A DNA stretch of 64,000 nt from Coprococcus sp. OM04-5BH (GCF_003482105.1 NZ_QULM01000001.1:372001-436000); one strand, 5' to 3'; shown: positions 1 through 9,500, numbered from the stretch's first letter. Notes: a model not told the origin generated them from the letters alone. Made by a program: numbers and translations.

Positions 1-1376
1 CTCCAGAATTGTCATTTGCAGTAAGACATCTTGGTTGTGTAGCTGGTATAAATGTAACAGCTTCCCACAATCCACCAGAGTACAATGGTTACAAGGTATA
101 CTGGGAGGACGGCGCACAGATAACACCTCCTCACGATACAGGAATTATGGCTGAGGTTAAGGCCATTACAGATTTCGCTGATACAAAGACAATGGACATG
201 GATGAGGCTATCAAAGCCGGACTCCTTGTTACTATCGGCGCAGAGGTTGATGATGCTTACATGGCAGAGCTTAAGAAGCTGGTTATTAATCAGGATGCCA
301 TTGACAAGTATGGCAAGGAGCTTAAGATCGTTTATACACCTCTTCACGGAACAGGTAATATCCCTGCAAGAAGAATACTTGCAGAGCTTGGATTTGAGAA
401 TGTTTATGTGGTACCTGAGCAGGAGCTTCCTGATGGCGAGTTCCCAACTGTAGAGTATCCAAATCCTGAGGCAAAGGAAGCATTTACATTGGCACTTGAC
501 CTTGCAAAGAAGGTTGATGCAGATGTTGTGCTTGCTACAGATCCTGACGCAGACAGACTCGGTGTTTATGCCAAGGACAGCAAGACCGGTGAGTACAAGG
601 TATTCACAGGTAACATGTCAGGAAGTCTTCTATGTGAGTACGAAGTAAGCCAGATGAAGGCTAAGAATGGTTCACTTCCTGCAGATGGAGCTATCATTAA
701 GACTATCGTTACTACAAATATGGTAGACGCTATTGCCAAGGAATACGGCACAGACCTTATTGAGTGTTTCACAGGTTTCAAGAACATCGGACGTGAGATA
801 CTTAAGTTCGAGGAGACCGGCAAGGGAACATACCTCTTCGGTTTCGAGGAGAGCTACGGATGTCTTATCGGTACTCATGCAAGAGATAAGGATGCTATCG
901 TTGCAACTATGGCACTTTGTGAGGCAGCAGCTTACTACAGAGGTCAGGGCAAGACATTATGGGATGCCATGATGGATATGTATGAGAAGTATGGTTATTA
1001 TATAGATGATATCAAGACAGTAACACTTAAAGGTGTTGAGGGTTCTAAGAAGATTGGTCATATCATGAACATTCTTCGTGCAAATGTACCACTTGAGGTT
1101 GCAGGCTACAAGACAAAGGTTGTCCGTGACTATCGTCTTGAGTATATCAGAAACCTTGAGACAGGCGATGTAAGACCTACAGGCTTCCCAAATGCCAATG
1201 TTCTCTACTACGAGCTTGAAAACGAAGCATGGCTTGCAGTAAGACCATCAGGTACAGAGCCTAAGATCAAGTTCTACTTCGGCGTTAAGGGTGCTTCATA
1301 TGATGAGGCACAGAAGATGTCAGCAGACTTCGGTGATAAGGTTATGAATCTTATATACGACATACTTGAGAAGTAA
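1..1376 (+). CDS. Phosphoglucomutase/phosphomannomutase family protein (5' partial)
   Basis: Alpha-D-phosphohexomutase that interconverts glucose-1-phosphate and glucose-6-phosphate (or the mannose pair) in the cytoplasm, feeding glycogen and cell-wall sugar synthesis. The reading frame is open to base 1, so the N-terminus lies outside the window. Visible family motifs in order: the active serine loop TASHNPPEYNGYK, the metal-binding loop DPDADRLG, the sugar-binding loop GFEESYG and the C-terminal phosphate-binding loop RPSGTEPKIKF. About 457 residues remain of the usual 560-580. A strong hairpin follows the stop. Substrate preference cannot be read from the sequence; the long bacterial form is usually a phosphoglucomutase. 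Confidence 0.93.
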   Translation, partial: PELSFAVRHLGCVAGINVTASHNPPEYNGYKVYWEDGAQITPPHDTGIMAEVKAITDFADTKTMDMDEAIKAGLLVTIGAEVDDAYMAELKKLVINQDAIDKYGKELKIVYTPLHGTGNIPARRILAELGFENVYVVPEQELPDGEFPTVEYPNPEAKEAFTLALDLAKKVDADVVLATDPDADRLGVYAKDSKTGEYKVFTGNMSGSLLCEYEVSQMKAKNGSLPADGAIIKTIVTTNMVDAIAKEYGTDLIECFTGFKNIGREILKFEETGKGTYLFGFEESYGCLIGTHARDKDAIVATMALCEAAAYYRGQGKTLWDAMMDMYEKYGYYIDDIKTVTLKGVEGSKKIGHIMNILRANVPLEVAGYKTKVVRDYRLEYIRNLETGDVRPTGFPNANVLYYELENEAWLAVRPSGTEPKIKFYFGVKGASYDEAQKMSADFGDKVMNLIYDILEK

Positions 1377-1511
1377 TATGTAATGGTATGAAATAGTATG
1401 AATAATATATTTAGTATATAGATAGATGGAATGAACATATATCACAGGTATCATGTACTGGATTAAGAGATGTATGCTGGATTTGGAGACATATACTGGA
1501 TTGAAAGAGAA

Positions 1512-1560
1512 GAACCCCGGAACGATGTTCCGGGGTTCTCTGCGTTCATTTGAATTTTTT
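1512..1560 (+). terminator. Rho-independent terminator after the phosphohexomutase
   Basis: A perfect 12-bp stem (1512-1523 with 1527-1538, GAACCCCGGAAC / GTTCCGGGGTTC) with a 3-nt loop, followed within about 20 bases by a T-rich run. It lies 135 bases after the stop codon. Confidence 0.75.
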
Positions 1561-1784
1561 GCATTGAATTTCCTGCATTGGTTTTCCTGTGTTGGTTTTC
1601 CTGCATTGAATTTTTTGTATTGGATTTTTTGCATTGAATTTTTTGCATTGAATTTTTTGCATTGAATTTCCTGCATTGAATTTCCTGCATTGAATTTCCT
1701 GCGTTGGCTTTCCTGCATTGAATTTTTTGTATTGGATTTTTTGCATTGAATTTCCTGTGTTGGTTTTCCTGCATTCATTTTATG
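1561..1784. repeat. 14-bp tandem repeat array
   Basis: Fifteen units of 14 bp run in perfect phase from 1561 to 1770 (consensus GCATTGAATTTYYT), followed by one degenerate unit. Variant units (GTATTGGATTTTTT, GTGTTGGTTTTCCT) recur in the same order in both halves, suggesting duplication of larger blocks. The unit has no stop codon in any minus-strand frame, so all three minus frames stay open through the array; this is a by-product of the period and not evidence of coding. Confidence 0.95.
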
Positions 1785-1804
1785 TATTCTTTATACAATC
1801 TTAA

Positions 1805-1833
1805 TTGACTTGGATCAGGAAATTTGATAGTAA
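1805..1833 (+). promoter_or_regulatory. Possible promoter for the 1840-1970 RNA
   Basis: TTGACT at 1805-1810, a 17-base spacer, and a weak -10 TAGTAA at 1828-1833. It would place the transcript start just before the GTGTCAAATGACAC palindrome. The -10 is a poor match, so this is tentative. Confidence 0.3.
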
Positions 1834-1876
1834 TAAAGTAAAAGTGTCAAATGACACATAAAAAAGGAAAGCATGC
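1834..1876. repeat. Shared palindromic block, copy 1
   Basis: Contains GTGTCAAATGACAC (1844-1857), a perfect inverted repeat with a 2-base centre, followed by an A-rich stretch and AAAGCA. Essentially the same block of about 40 bp occurs after the thioredoxin reductase gene at 46808-46843. Spacing and symmetry suit a dimeric regulator site. Confidence 0.6.
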
Positions 1877-1975
1877 CATAACCTTGTAAGCGGTGCTAAC
1901 ATGCAAGGTGATCAAATGAAACACAGAATGAAGATAATGTAGTAAAGAGTGTATGGTGAATTGCTTTCCGGCGTG
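1860..1975 (+). ncRNA. Candidate structured RNA
   Basis: Nested complementarity suggests a folded RNA: an outer stem GGAAAGCA (1866-1873) with TGCTTTCC (1962-1969), a second helix CCATA (1876-1880) with TATGG (1952-1956), and an inner hairpin ACCTTG (1881-1886) with CAAGGT (1914-1919). No coding frame of note crosses it. No known RNA family was recognised. Confidence 0.4.
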
Positions 1976-2107
1976 CGTTTAACAGGTGGTTTTTGTCTAT
2001 AAATTCTAAGATCATATATCATTAATTTGAAATTTGTACTCTAAAGCGAAAAGGTTTTCTCCCTATGACTTAAATGTGTAAAATCCCCAAGAGAGTCAAG
2101 GGAATTT

Positions 2108-2520
2108 CGGTGGAAAAGTGCCCTAAAATCAAAAAGTGAGAAACAGGTCAAGAAAGTCCGAGCAAATTAGTGACTTAAAATCAAAAAAGTGAGAAACAGG
2201 TCAAGAAAGTTCCGGAAAAATAGTGATTTAAAATCAAAAAAGTGAGAAACAGGTCAAGAAAGTTCCGGAAAAATAGTGACTTAAAATCAAAAAAGTGAGA
2301 AACAGGTCAAGAAAGTTCCACAAAAATAGTGACTTAAAATCAAAAAAGTGAGAAACAGGTCAAGAAAGTCTGAGCAAATTAATGACTTAAAATCAAAAAA
2401 GTGAGAAACAGGTCAAGAAAGTTCCGGAAAAACAATGACTTAAAATCAAAAAAGTGAGGAACAGGTCAAGAAAGTCCGAGCAAATTAGTGACTTAAAATC
2501 AAAAAAGTGAGAAACAAAGT
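2108..2520 (+). repeat. 53-bp tandem repeat array of overlapping mini-ORFs
   Basis: The element GTGAGAAACAGG recurs at 2136, 2189, 2242, 2295, 2348, 2401 and 2454, and GTGAGAAAC again at 2507, always exactly 53 bases apart. Read from each GTG, a unit is an 18-codon frame (for example MRNRSRKFRKNSDLKSKK) whose TGA stop overlaps the next unit's GTG by two bases. The last GTG opens the following gene. Differences between units (TTCCGG versus TCCGAG, AGT versus AAT) keep the frame open. No Shine-Dalgarno precedes the GTGs. Confidence 0.9.
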
Positions 2521-2548
2521 CAAATCGAATAACAAGGAGAAGGAATTA

Positions 2549-3367
2549 TTGAATGGATTAAAGGAAAAATTGCTATTGGAAGAAAAATATTTAAAACAAA
2601 TTATTACCAAAACACAAACACAACTGCAATTACAGGAAATGAATGAAGTGACTGGCAAATTAAGGATTTCAGTTAATGAAGAAGCTTATAGATATTATGT
2701 TGTACATAGTAACACAGAGGGTAGCACAGAAACTTATTTGTCAAGAATGAGTGCGGAAAATATGAAACAGGCAAGATTGCTTGCTCAGAAAACATATCTT
2801 GAAAAGGTGAGCAGACTTGCGGAAAAAAGATTGAAACAAATAGAAAAATTACTAAAAGGGTATGAAAATGATGAGATACAGAAGATATATGACAGCATGC
2901 ATGCAGAACGGAAAAAGCTGGTTGAGCCTATTGAGTTAAGTTGGGAAGACAAAAAAGATCAGTGGATCAAACAGGAATACAGGGGAAAAGAATTTAAAGA
3001 AGGGACGACAGTTATATTGACAGAGAAGGGTGAGCAGGTCAGATCAAAATCAGAAAAGATCTTGGCAGATTATTTCTATCATCATGGTATTTGCTATAAG
3101 TATGAAAAACCATTACGGTTAAGAGGTGTGGGAATAGTTTATCCTGATTTCACTTTCTTGTCGCCTACAACCGGTGGAGAAATATACTGGGAACATGATG
3201 GAAGAATGGACGATCCCATATATGCCAGAAGTGCCATAAAGAAATTACAGGCATATGAAGAAAATGGCATATATATTGGTGAAAAATTGATTGCTACATT
3301 TGAAACTTCAGAGAGTATTATAAGCACTAAGATTATCGAAAACAAAGTAGAAAAATACCTCAGATAA
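2549..3367 (+). CDS. PD-(D/E)XK nuclease-like protein with coiled-coil N-terminus
   Basis: A protein of about 272 residues. The N-terminal half is charged and predicted helical (Glu/Lys-rich, coiled-coil-like). The C-terminal region has a restriction-endonuclease-like pattern: a conserved Glu in RSKSEKILADYF, then YPDFTFL, then EIYWEHDGRMDD. Catalytic activity is inferred only. A GTG at 2507 inside the last 53-bp repeat gives a longer frame, but TTG 2549 is preferred because AAGGAGAAGG (2534-2543) sits 5 bases upstream. The product resembles hypothetical proteins common in Lachnospiraceae. No partner gene is adjacent; the neighbours are repeats on both sides. Confidence 0.7.
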   Translation: MNGLKEKLLLEEKYLKQIITKTQTQLQLQEMNEVTGKLRISVNEEAYRYYVVHSNTEGSTETYLSRMSAENMKQARLLAQKTYLEKVSRLAEKRLKQIEKLLKGYENDEIQKIYDSMHAERKKLVEPIELSWEDKKDQWIKQEYRGKEFKEGTTVILTEKGEQVRSKSEKILADYFYHHGICYKYEKPLRLRGVGIVYPDFTFLSPTTGGEIYWEHDGRMDDPIYARSAIKKLQAYEENGIYIGEKLIATFETSESIISTKIIENKVEKYLR

Positions 3368-3400
3368 TTATTGTATGCAAATGGAAAAGATGCGATATAT

Positions 3401-3520
3401 TTACAATAGTGTATATAGATTATAGATTATGCAATGGGCGACATGCTTACAATAGTGTATATAGATTATAGATTATGCAATGGGCGACACGTTTACGATA
3501 GTGTATATGAATTATGTGAT
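3401..3520. repeat. 46-bp tandem repeat, three copies
   Basis: TTACAATAGTGTATATAG begins at 3401 and 3447 and, slightly diverged (TTACGATAGTG), at 3493, giving a 46-base period. It lies in the gap after the nuclease-like gene and is unrelated in sequence to the 14-bp and 53-bp arrays upstream. Confidence 0.85.
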
Positions 3521-3576
3521 GTTCACATCTTTGAAAAGTAGAAGACAAAGTGATAAATATGTGTTTATCAATATAC

Positions 3577-3617
3577 AAATAGGATTGGGAGCAAAAAGTC
3601 CCAATCCTATTTTATTT
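3577..3617. terminator. Bidirectional terminator
   Basis: The stem AATAGGATTGGGA (about 3578-3590) pairs with TCCCAATCCTATT (3599-3611) around a short A-rich loop, with T runs on the right and A runs on the left. It lies between convergent genes and overlaps the stop codon of the glycosyltransferase. Confidence 0.8.
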
Positions 3618-4665
3618 TCTTGATATCTTCAATATCGCTGTCGGAGACGATGTAGTGGGGCCGCTCCTTCACTTCTGTGTAGGTTTTCGCAATGTACTTG
3701 CCCATTATTCCCATGCACAGGAACTGCAGTCCTGCAATAAAAAGGATGATACAGACCAGAGATGGCCAGCCGGCTACGGGATCGCCGAATATCAGCTTTC
3801 TTATGAAGAAGAACAGCAACATGGCAAATGACAGTATGGTACAGAAAATTCCAAAGCCTGACGCTACAGACATAGGAGTTTCGGAGAAATTAATGATACC
3901 ATTTACGGCGTATTTAAACAGGCCAAAGAAGCTCCACTTGGTCTCGCCTGCAATTCTGTTGATATTTTCAAATTCTATCCATTTGGTCTTAAAACCAATC
4001 CAGCCAAATATACCCTTGGAAAATCTGTTGTATTCGCTCATAGCAAGGATGGCGTCCACCATCTCGCGTTTCATAAGGCGGAAATCCCTGGCACCGTCAA
4101 CTACATTTGCATCGGAAATTTTGTTGATGAGCTTATAGAATTGCCTTGTGAAAAATGACCGGATAGGGGGTTCGCCCTTTCTGGTGACACGCCTGGTAGC
4201 AACGCTCTCGTAGTCCTCAGTCTCAAGAATGTGGATCATCTCAGGCAGAAGTGTCGGCGGATCCTGAAGATCAGCGTCCATAACCGCCACATAGTCGCCG
4301 GAGGCATTGGAGAAACCTGCATACATGGCTGCTTCCTTTCCGAAATTCCTTGAAAATGAGATATATTTGTAAGCAATATTTTCCGGAAATGAAGCGTCTG
4401 AAACAGCTGTTTTGTTGGAAGTTGTTTTGTCGGTGGCGGAAGGACGGGCGTCAGATGGATTTTCACAGAGATTACTTCTGTGGCACAGATCCTTCATAAC
4501 GTCTTTGGTCTCATCTGTGGAGCCATCGTCGATCAGCAATACTTCAAAGCTGTAATCGTGAGTTTCTTTGTTCATCTGAGTTATGACTTTATTCAATTCC
4601 TTTGCAAATAATGGAAGTGCAGGGGCTTCATTATAGCATGGTATTATAAGACTTATTTTCTTCAT
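3607..4665 (-). CDS. Family 2 membrane glycosyltransferase (GtrB/DPM1-like)
   Basis: Likely moves a sugar from a nucleotide donor to undecaprenyl phosphate at the inner face of the membrane, for envelope glycan decoration. The N-terminal GT-A domain starts SLIIPCYNEAPALP and carries IDDGSTD and VMDADLQDPP (DXD region); the QFYKLINKISD segment and two C-terminal membrane helices are typical of the GtrB/YkcC group. About 352 residues. Start at MKKISLIIP is chosen for GGAG 5 bases upstream; the frame extends 29 codons further without support. Odd feature: a Ser/Thr/Asn-rich insert of about 30 residues (SDARPSATDKTTSNKTAV) inside the catalytic domain. No flippase partner is adjacent. Confidence 0.85.
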   Translation of the reverse strand: MKKISLIIPCYNEAPALPLFAKELNKVITQMNKETHDYSFEVLLIDDGSTDETKDVMKDLCHRSNLCENPSDARPSATDKTTSNKTAVSDASFPENIAYKYISFSRNFGKEAAMYAGFSNASGDYVAVMDADLQDPPTLLPEMIHILETEDYESVATRRVTRKGEPPIRSFFTRQFYKLINKISDANVVDGARDFRLMKREMVDAILAMSEYNRFSKGIFGWIGFKTKWIEFENINRIAGETKWSFFGLFKYAVNGIINFSETPMSVASGFGIFCTILSFAMLLFFFIRKLIFGDPVAGWPSLVCIILFIAGLQFLCMGIMGKYIAKTYTEVKERPHYIVSDSDIEDIKKIK

Positions 4666-5179
4666 GGCATCTCCAATACAAACTGTCGGTTGATATATCA
4701 AACAAAATTTACGGTTGTTTGGTATAAATATCTCTAATCTTAATAATATCATGAAAAGGTGTATAATTCCACGATTAAAACCAGATGATTTGATAAATTG
4801 ATAAAAATAGGGAACAAATAGTTAAAAACACTATATTTACTGAAAAATATCCGCAAAAGTTGCAAAAAACCATATGCAATCCCCACTTGGGCACAAAAAC
4901 AATAAGAAATAAAACCGCCAAAGTCCCGGACTTCTTCACCGACAGTGTTCCGATGGATACCCGGATATTGGTAGGGTGACGGCCGCTTGGGTAAAAATTA
5001 CCCAAAATCTCTGTATAATTTGGCAAATTTGGATTGTTTTAATGACAAATCCGTAATTAAATGATATCATGGCAGTGGGTGCAATTAGGACATTGTACAC
5101 CTAAACCAGGGGATGAAGCACAAAGACTTTAACAATACATATATGTGTGCTTCTCGGGAAACAAGGAGGTAATATTTAG
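4666..5179. other. Intergenic region between divergent genes
   Basis: No convincing gene. It holds a perfect 8-bp inverted repeat TTGGGTAA / TTACCCAA (4987-5005) of unknown role, and a promoter-like pair for the Yip1 gene (listed separately). The minus-strand open frame near 4775-5026 lacks a ribosome site and was not accepted. Confidence 0.6.
5042..5070 (+). promoter_or_regulatory. Putative sigma-A promoter of the Yip1 gene
   Basis: ATGACA (5042-5047), 17-base spacer, TATCAT (5065-5070). It would leave a leader of about 100 bases before the start codon. Confidence 0.45.
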
Positions 5180-6115
5180 ATGGATCCACAGGGAAATATG
5201 AATAATCCACAGATGAATAACCAGCAGTTTGGCGGACAGCCAATGAATGGTCAGCAGTACGGACAGCCAATGAATGGTCAGCAGTTTGGCGGACAGCCAA
5301 TGGGTGGTCAGCAGTACGGACAGCCGATGGGCGGCCCACAGTACGGACAGCCAATGGGTGGTCAGCAGTACGGACAGCCGATGGGCGGCCCGCAGTACGG
5401 ACAGCCAATGGGTGGTCCACAGTACGGACAGCCGATGGGTGGCCAGCAGTACAGACCACAGCCAAATCCGGTTGTGACAAACTGCATCCAGGGCTTCTTA
5501 GGTCTTCTTACATCGCCTGCTGACGCTATAAGAAATCTTATGTCATCAGCAAATATAGCTACAGGAAGTATCTTCATTGGTTTACATGCCATTGTATCAT
5601 TCCTGTTTGTACTTATTTCACTTGCGGTTATAGGCGGAAAGAACCTTGCAAATCCTATATTCTACGCACTTATCATGGTCATTGTACTTGAATTTGCTGT
5701 TGCCGGTGTTGCAACATTACTTATCGGCATAGTATTCAGAGGCGGAGTAAACTTTAACCAGGCTATCACAGCTACAGGTATTGCCGCAGCATATGGTGCT
5801 GTTGCAGTTGCAGCAAGCTGTATAATCTCACTTCTTGCAGCACTTACAGAAGTAAGAGCCATTGGTTCATTTGCAGATATACTCTACAGAAGTATCATGT
5901 TTGTCGGAATAATGCTTGCTATCAAGGCAGTTATGGACGTTGCAAATCTCAACCCTAACCAGAAGATAATCGCAGCGGCAGCAACAGTTCTTGTATGCCT
6001 TATCGTATGCGTATTCCTTGATTTCCTCGGTGGAAAGATTGCAGACGGAACAACTATAAGCAATATCCAGAGTGTTATAGGAAGTGCAGATTGGTATCAC
6101 TCATTATATAAGTAA
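5180..6115 (+). CDS. Yip1-domain membrane protein with Gln/Gly/Pro/Met repeat tail
   Basis: 311 residues. The first 95 are a repeated low-complexity segment built from GQPMGGQQYGQPMGGPQY-type units, encoded by a near-perfect DNA repeat. The remainder is hydrophobic with about five membrane helices and matches the general layout of Yip1/YIP1-like integral membrane proteins (PNPVVTNCIQGFLGLLTSPADAIRNL opening). Start ATG 5180 follows AAGGAGG with 9-base spacing. Function in bacteria is not established. The repeat tail should be prone to length change by slippage. Transcribed alone, ahead of the ileS promoter. Confidence 0.75.
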   Translation: MDPQGNMNNPQMNNQQFGGQPMNGQQYGQPMNGQQFGGQPMGGQQYGQPMGGPQYGQPMGGQQYGQPMGGPQYGQPMGGPQYGQPMGGQQYRPQPNPVVTNCIQGFLGLLTSPADAIRNLMSSANIATGSIFIGLHAIVSFLFVLISLAVIGGKNLANPIFYALIMVIVLEFAVAGVATLLIGIVFRGGVNFNQAITATGIAAAYGAVAVAASCIISLLAALTEVRAIGSFADILYRSIMFVGIMLAIKAVMDVANLNPNQKIIAAAATVLVCLIVCVFLDFLGGKIADGTTISNIQSVIGSADWYHSLYK

Positions 6116-6151
6116 GGCAGATTAAATGTGGTCAAAAGTGAGAATAACTTA

Positions 6152-6180
6152 TTGACTATAAAAATATAAATTGCTATACT
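6152..6180 (+). promoter_or_regulatory. Sigma-A promoter of ileS leader
   Basis: TTGACT (6152-6157), exactly 17 bases, TATACT (6175-6180). Transcription would start near 6187, at the head of the T-box leader. Confidence 0.8.
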
Positions 6181-6186
6181 AAGCAT

Positions 6187-6500
6187 GTTAAAAATAAACA
6201 TGATCAAAAACAATGACAGAGACAGTAGACAGCACATGAAAGCTTTAAGCGAGTCGGGGATGGTGGAAGCCCGGTGTAAGTAGTGGCTGATCGAATATCA
6301 CTCTGGAGTTGCAGACCGAAAGATATGATCTTATCAAGTAGGCTCTGTCGTAGTTCCGGCGTTAACGGAAACGTGTATGCATTGCAGGTGGTTAAGGGAT
6401 CATAGATATTGTGGTCGCACAGGCAATAAGTATAGTGGTAATAGGTGGTATAACGAATTTCAAGCCCTTTCGTCCTGATTACGACGGAAGGGCTTTTTAA
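6187..6500 (+). promoter_or_regulatory. T-box leader (tRNA-Ile sensing) with terminator
   Basis: A cis-acting leader that reads the charging state of tRNA-Ile and controls ileS by transcription termination. Stem I begins near the AGCGAGTCGGGG segment; the specifier loop GAATATCAC carries ATC (Ile) at 6297-6299. A T-box sequence AGGTGGTATAACG (6443-6455) presents UGGU, matching the ACCA end of tRNA-Ile. It is followed by the terminator stem AGCCCTTTCGTC (6463-6474) / GACGGAAGGGCT (6483-6494) and a T run. The T-box departs from the usual GGTGGNACCGCG. Confidence 0.92.
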
Positions 6501-6534
6501 ATTATAATTTTGAAAAAAATAAAATGAAAGGACG

Positions 6535-9500
6535 ATGGATCAGATGTACAACAAAGTATCCACAAAGCTCGATTTCGTAGAGCGTGAACAGAAGGTACTG
6601 GATTTCTGGAAGGAAAACCAGATATTTGAGAAGAGTGTAGAAGAAACAAAGGATTTGCCAACTTATACCTTCTATGACGGACCTCCAACAGCAAATGGTA
6701 AGCCACATATAGGACATGTCCTTACCCGTGTAATCAAGGATATGATCCCAAGATATCAGACAATGAAGGGACATAACGTAGTAAGAAAGGCAGGCTGGGA
6801 TACTCACGGTCTTCCTGTAGAGCTTGAGGTTGAGAAGCTTCTTGGAATTGATGGCAAGGAACAGATAGAAGAGTATGGTCTTGAGCCATTTATCCAGAAA
6901 TGTAAAGAATCAGTATGGAAATATAAGGGCATGTGGGAAGAGTTCTCAGGAAAAGTTGGTTTCTGGGCAGACATGGATAATCCATATGTAACATATCATG
7001 ATGACTTCATCGAGTCAGAGTGGTGGGCACTTAAGAAGATCTGGGATAAGGGTCTCTTATACAAGGGCTTCAAGATCGTTCCATATTGTCCACGTTGTGG
7101 TACACCTCTTTCAAGCCACGAAGTTGCCCAGGGATATAAGACAGTTAAAGAACGTTCAGCAGTAGTAAGATTTAAGGTTATAGGTGAGGATGCATATTTC
7201 CTTGCATGGACAACAACACCTTGGACACTTCCATCAAACGTAGCCCTCTGTGTAAATCCGGATGAGACCTACGTTAAGGTTAAGGCTGCTGACGGATACA
7301 CATATTACATGGCAGAGGCACTTCTTGATAAGGTATTAGGCGGACTTGCAAAGGAAGCAACAGAGGATTCACCTGCTGTAGCAGCTTATGAGATTCTTGA
7401 GACATACAAAGGAAAGGATCTTGAGTACAAGGAGTATGAGCCACTTTACCAGGCAGCAGCAGATAAGGCAGCAGCTCAGAAGAAGAAGGGCCACTACATC
7501 ACATGTGATTCATATGTAACAATGACAGATGGTACAGGTATCGTTCATATAGCTCCTGCTTTTGGTGAGGACGATGCAAATGTAGGAAGAAAGTACGATC
7601 TTCCATTTGTACAGTTTGTAAATAGCAAGGGTGAGATGACAGAAGAGACACCATTTGCAGGCTTATGGGTAAAGGACGCAGATCCTAAGGTACTTGTAGA
7701 CCTTGACAACAGAGGACTCCTCTTCGACGCACCTAAGTTTGAGCATGAATATCCACACTGCTGGAGATGTGACAAGCCACTTATCTACTACGCAAGAGAT
7801 ACATGGTTCATCAAGATGACAGCAGTAAGAGATCAGCTTGTTAAGAATAATGATACAGTAAACTGGATCCCTGAGAGCATTGGTAAGGGACGTTTCGGCG
7901 ACTGGCTCAAGAACGTTCAGGACTGGGGACTTTCAAGAAACCGTTACTGGGGTACTCCACTTAATATCTGGGAGTGCGAGTGCGGATGCAGACATGCCAT
8001 CGGTTCAAAGGCAGAGCTTAAGAGCATGAGTGACAACTGTCCTGATGACATTGAGCTTCACCGCCCATTCATCGACGCTGTTACTATCAAGTGTCCTGAG
8101 TGTGGTAAGCAGATGCACAGAGTATCAGAGGTTATTGACTGCTGGTTCGATTCAGGATCAATGCCATTTGCACAGTGGCACTACCCATTTGAAAATGAGG
8201 ACATCTTCAAGCAGCACTTCCCTGCTGACTTCATCAGTGAGGCTGTTGACCAGACAAGAGGCTGGTTCTACTCACTTATGGCTATATCAACACTGCTCTT
8301 TGACCAGGCACCATTCAAGAACGTAATCGTTCTTGGTCACGTTCAGGATAAAGACGGACAGAAGATGAGTAAGTCAAAGGGTAACGCTGTAGATCCGATG
8401 GACGCACTGAACAAGTACGGTGCAGACGCCATCAGATGGTACTTCTACAGCAACTCAGCACCATGGCTTCCTAACAGATTCCATGAGGACGCAGTAGTAG
8501 AGTGTCAGAGAAAGTTCATGGGAACACTTTGGAACACATATGCTTTCTATGTACTTTATGCAAATATAGACAACTTCAACCCATTAGAGCACGAGCTTGA
8601 CTACGAGAAGCTTTCACTTATGGACAAATGGCTTCTTTCAAAGCTTAACTCAACAGTTAAAGCAGTGGACAGCAACCTTGCAAATTACAAGATTCCTGAG
8701 ACCACAAGAGTTCTTGAGGAGTTTGTTGATGATTTAAGTAACTGGTATGTTCGTCGCGGCCGTGAGAGATACTGGGCAAAGGGAATGGAGCAGGATAAGG
8801 TAAATGCTTACATGACACTTTATACAGCACTGGTTACAATAGCTGAGACTGCTGCACCAATGATCCCATTCATGGCAGAGGATATCTACCAGAACCTGGT
8901 TAGAAATATCGACAAGGACGCTCCACTTTCAGTTCATCTGTGCGAGTTCCCTACAGTGGATGAGCAGATGATAGACCCTGAGCTTGAGACAGCTATGGAC
9001 GAGATCCTTAAGATCGTAGTTCTTGGACGTGCTGCAAGAAACACTGCAAATATCAAGAACAGACAGCCTATCGGTACAATGTATGTTAAGGCTGACAAGA
9101 AGCTTGAGGGTGAGGAGAAGGCGATCATCGAGGACGAGCTTAACATCAAGAATGTAGTATTCTCAGATGATGTATCAGCATATACAACCTACAGCTTCAA
9201 GCCACAGCTCAGAACTGTTGGACCAAAGTATGGCAAGCACCTTGGCGGTATCAAGGCATATCTTTCATCAGTAGACGGAAATGCAGCCATGGCAGAGCTT
9301 AAGGCAAATGGTGCTCTTAAGTTCACAGTCGATGACATGGAGATCGCCCTTGCTGAAGAAGATCTTCTTATAGATATGGCACAGATGGATGGCTTCGTTT
9401 CAGAGAGTGACGGCGGAGTAACCGTAGTTATCGATACAAAGCTTTCAGAGGAGCTCTTAGAGGAAGGTTTCGTAAGAGAGATCGTATCAAAGATCCAGAC

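Noticed and set aside
1320..1784. Three overlapping minus-strand open frames of Gln/Lys/Asn-rich repeats
   Set aside because: They arise because the 14-bp repeat lacks stops on that strand; all three frames are open at once, and none has a ribosome site.
1844..1857. GTGTCAAATGACAC as a terminator
   Set aside because: Only a 5-6 bp stem with a tiny loop and no T run on the plus strand; a protein-binding palindrome fits better.
4775..5026. Minus-strand open frame for a hydrophobic protein
   Set aside because: No ribosome site or recognisable domain; it lies in a promoter-bearing AT-rich gap.
5085..5480. Minus-strand repetitive open frame (HPLAVRTVD type)
   Set aside because: It is the reverse-strand shadow of the Gln/Gly/Met repeats of the Yip1 gene.
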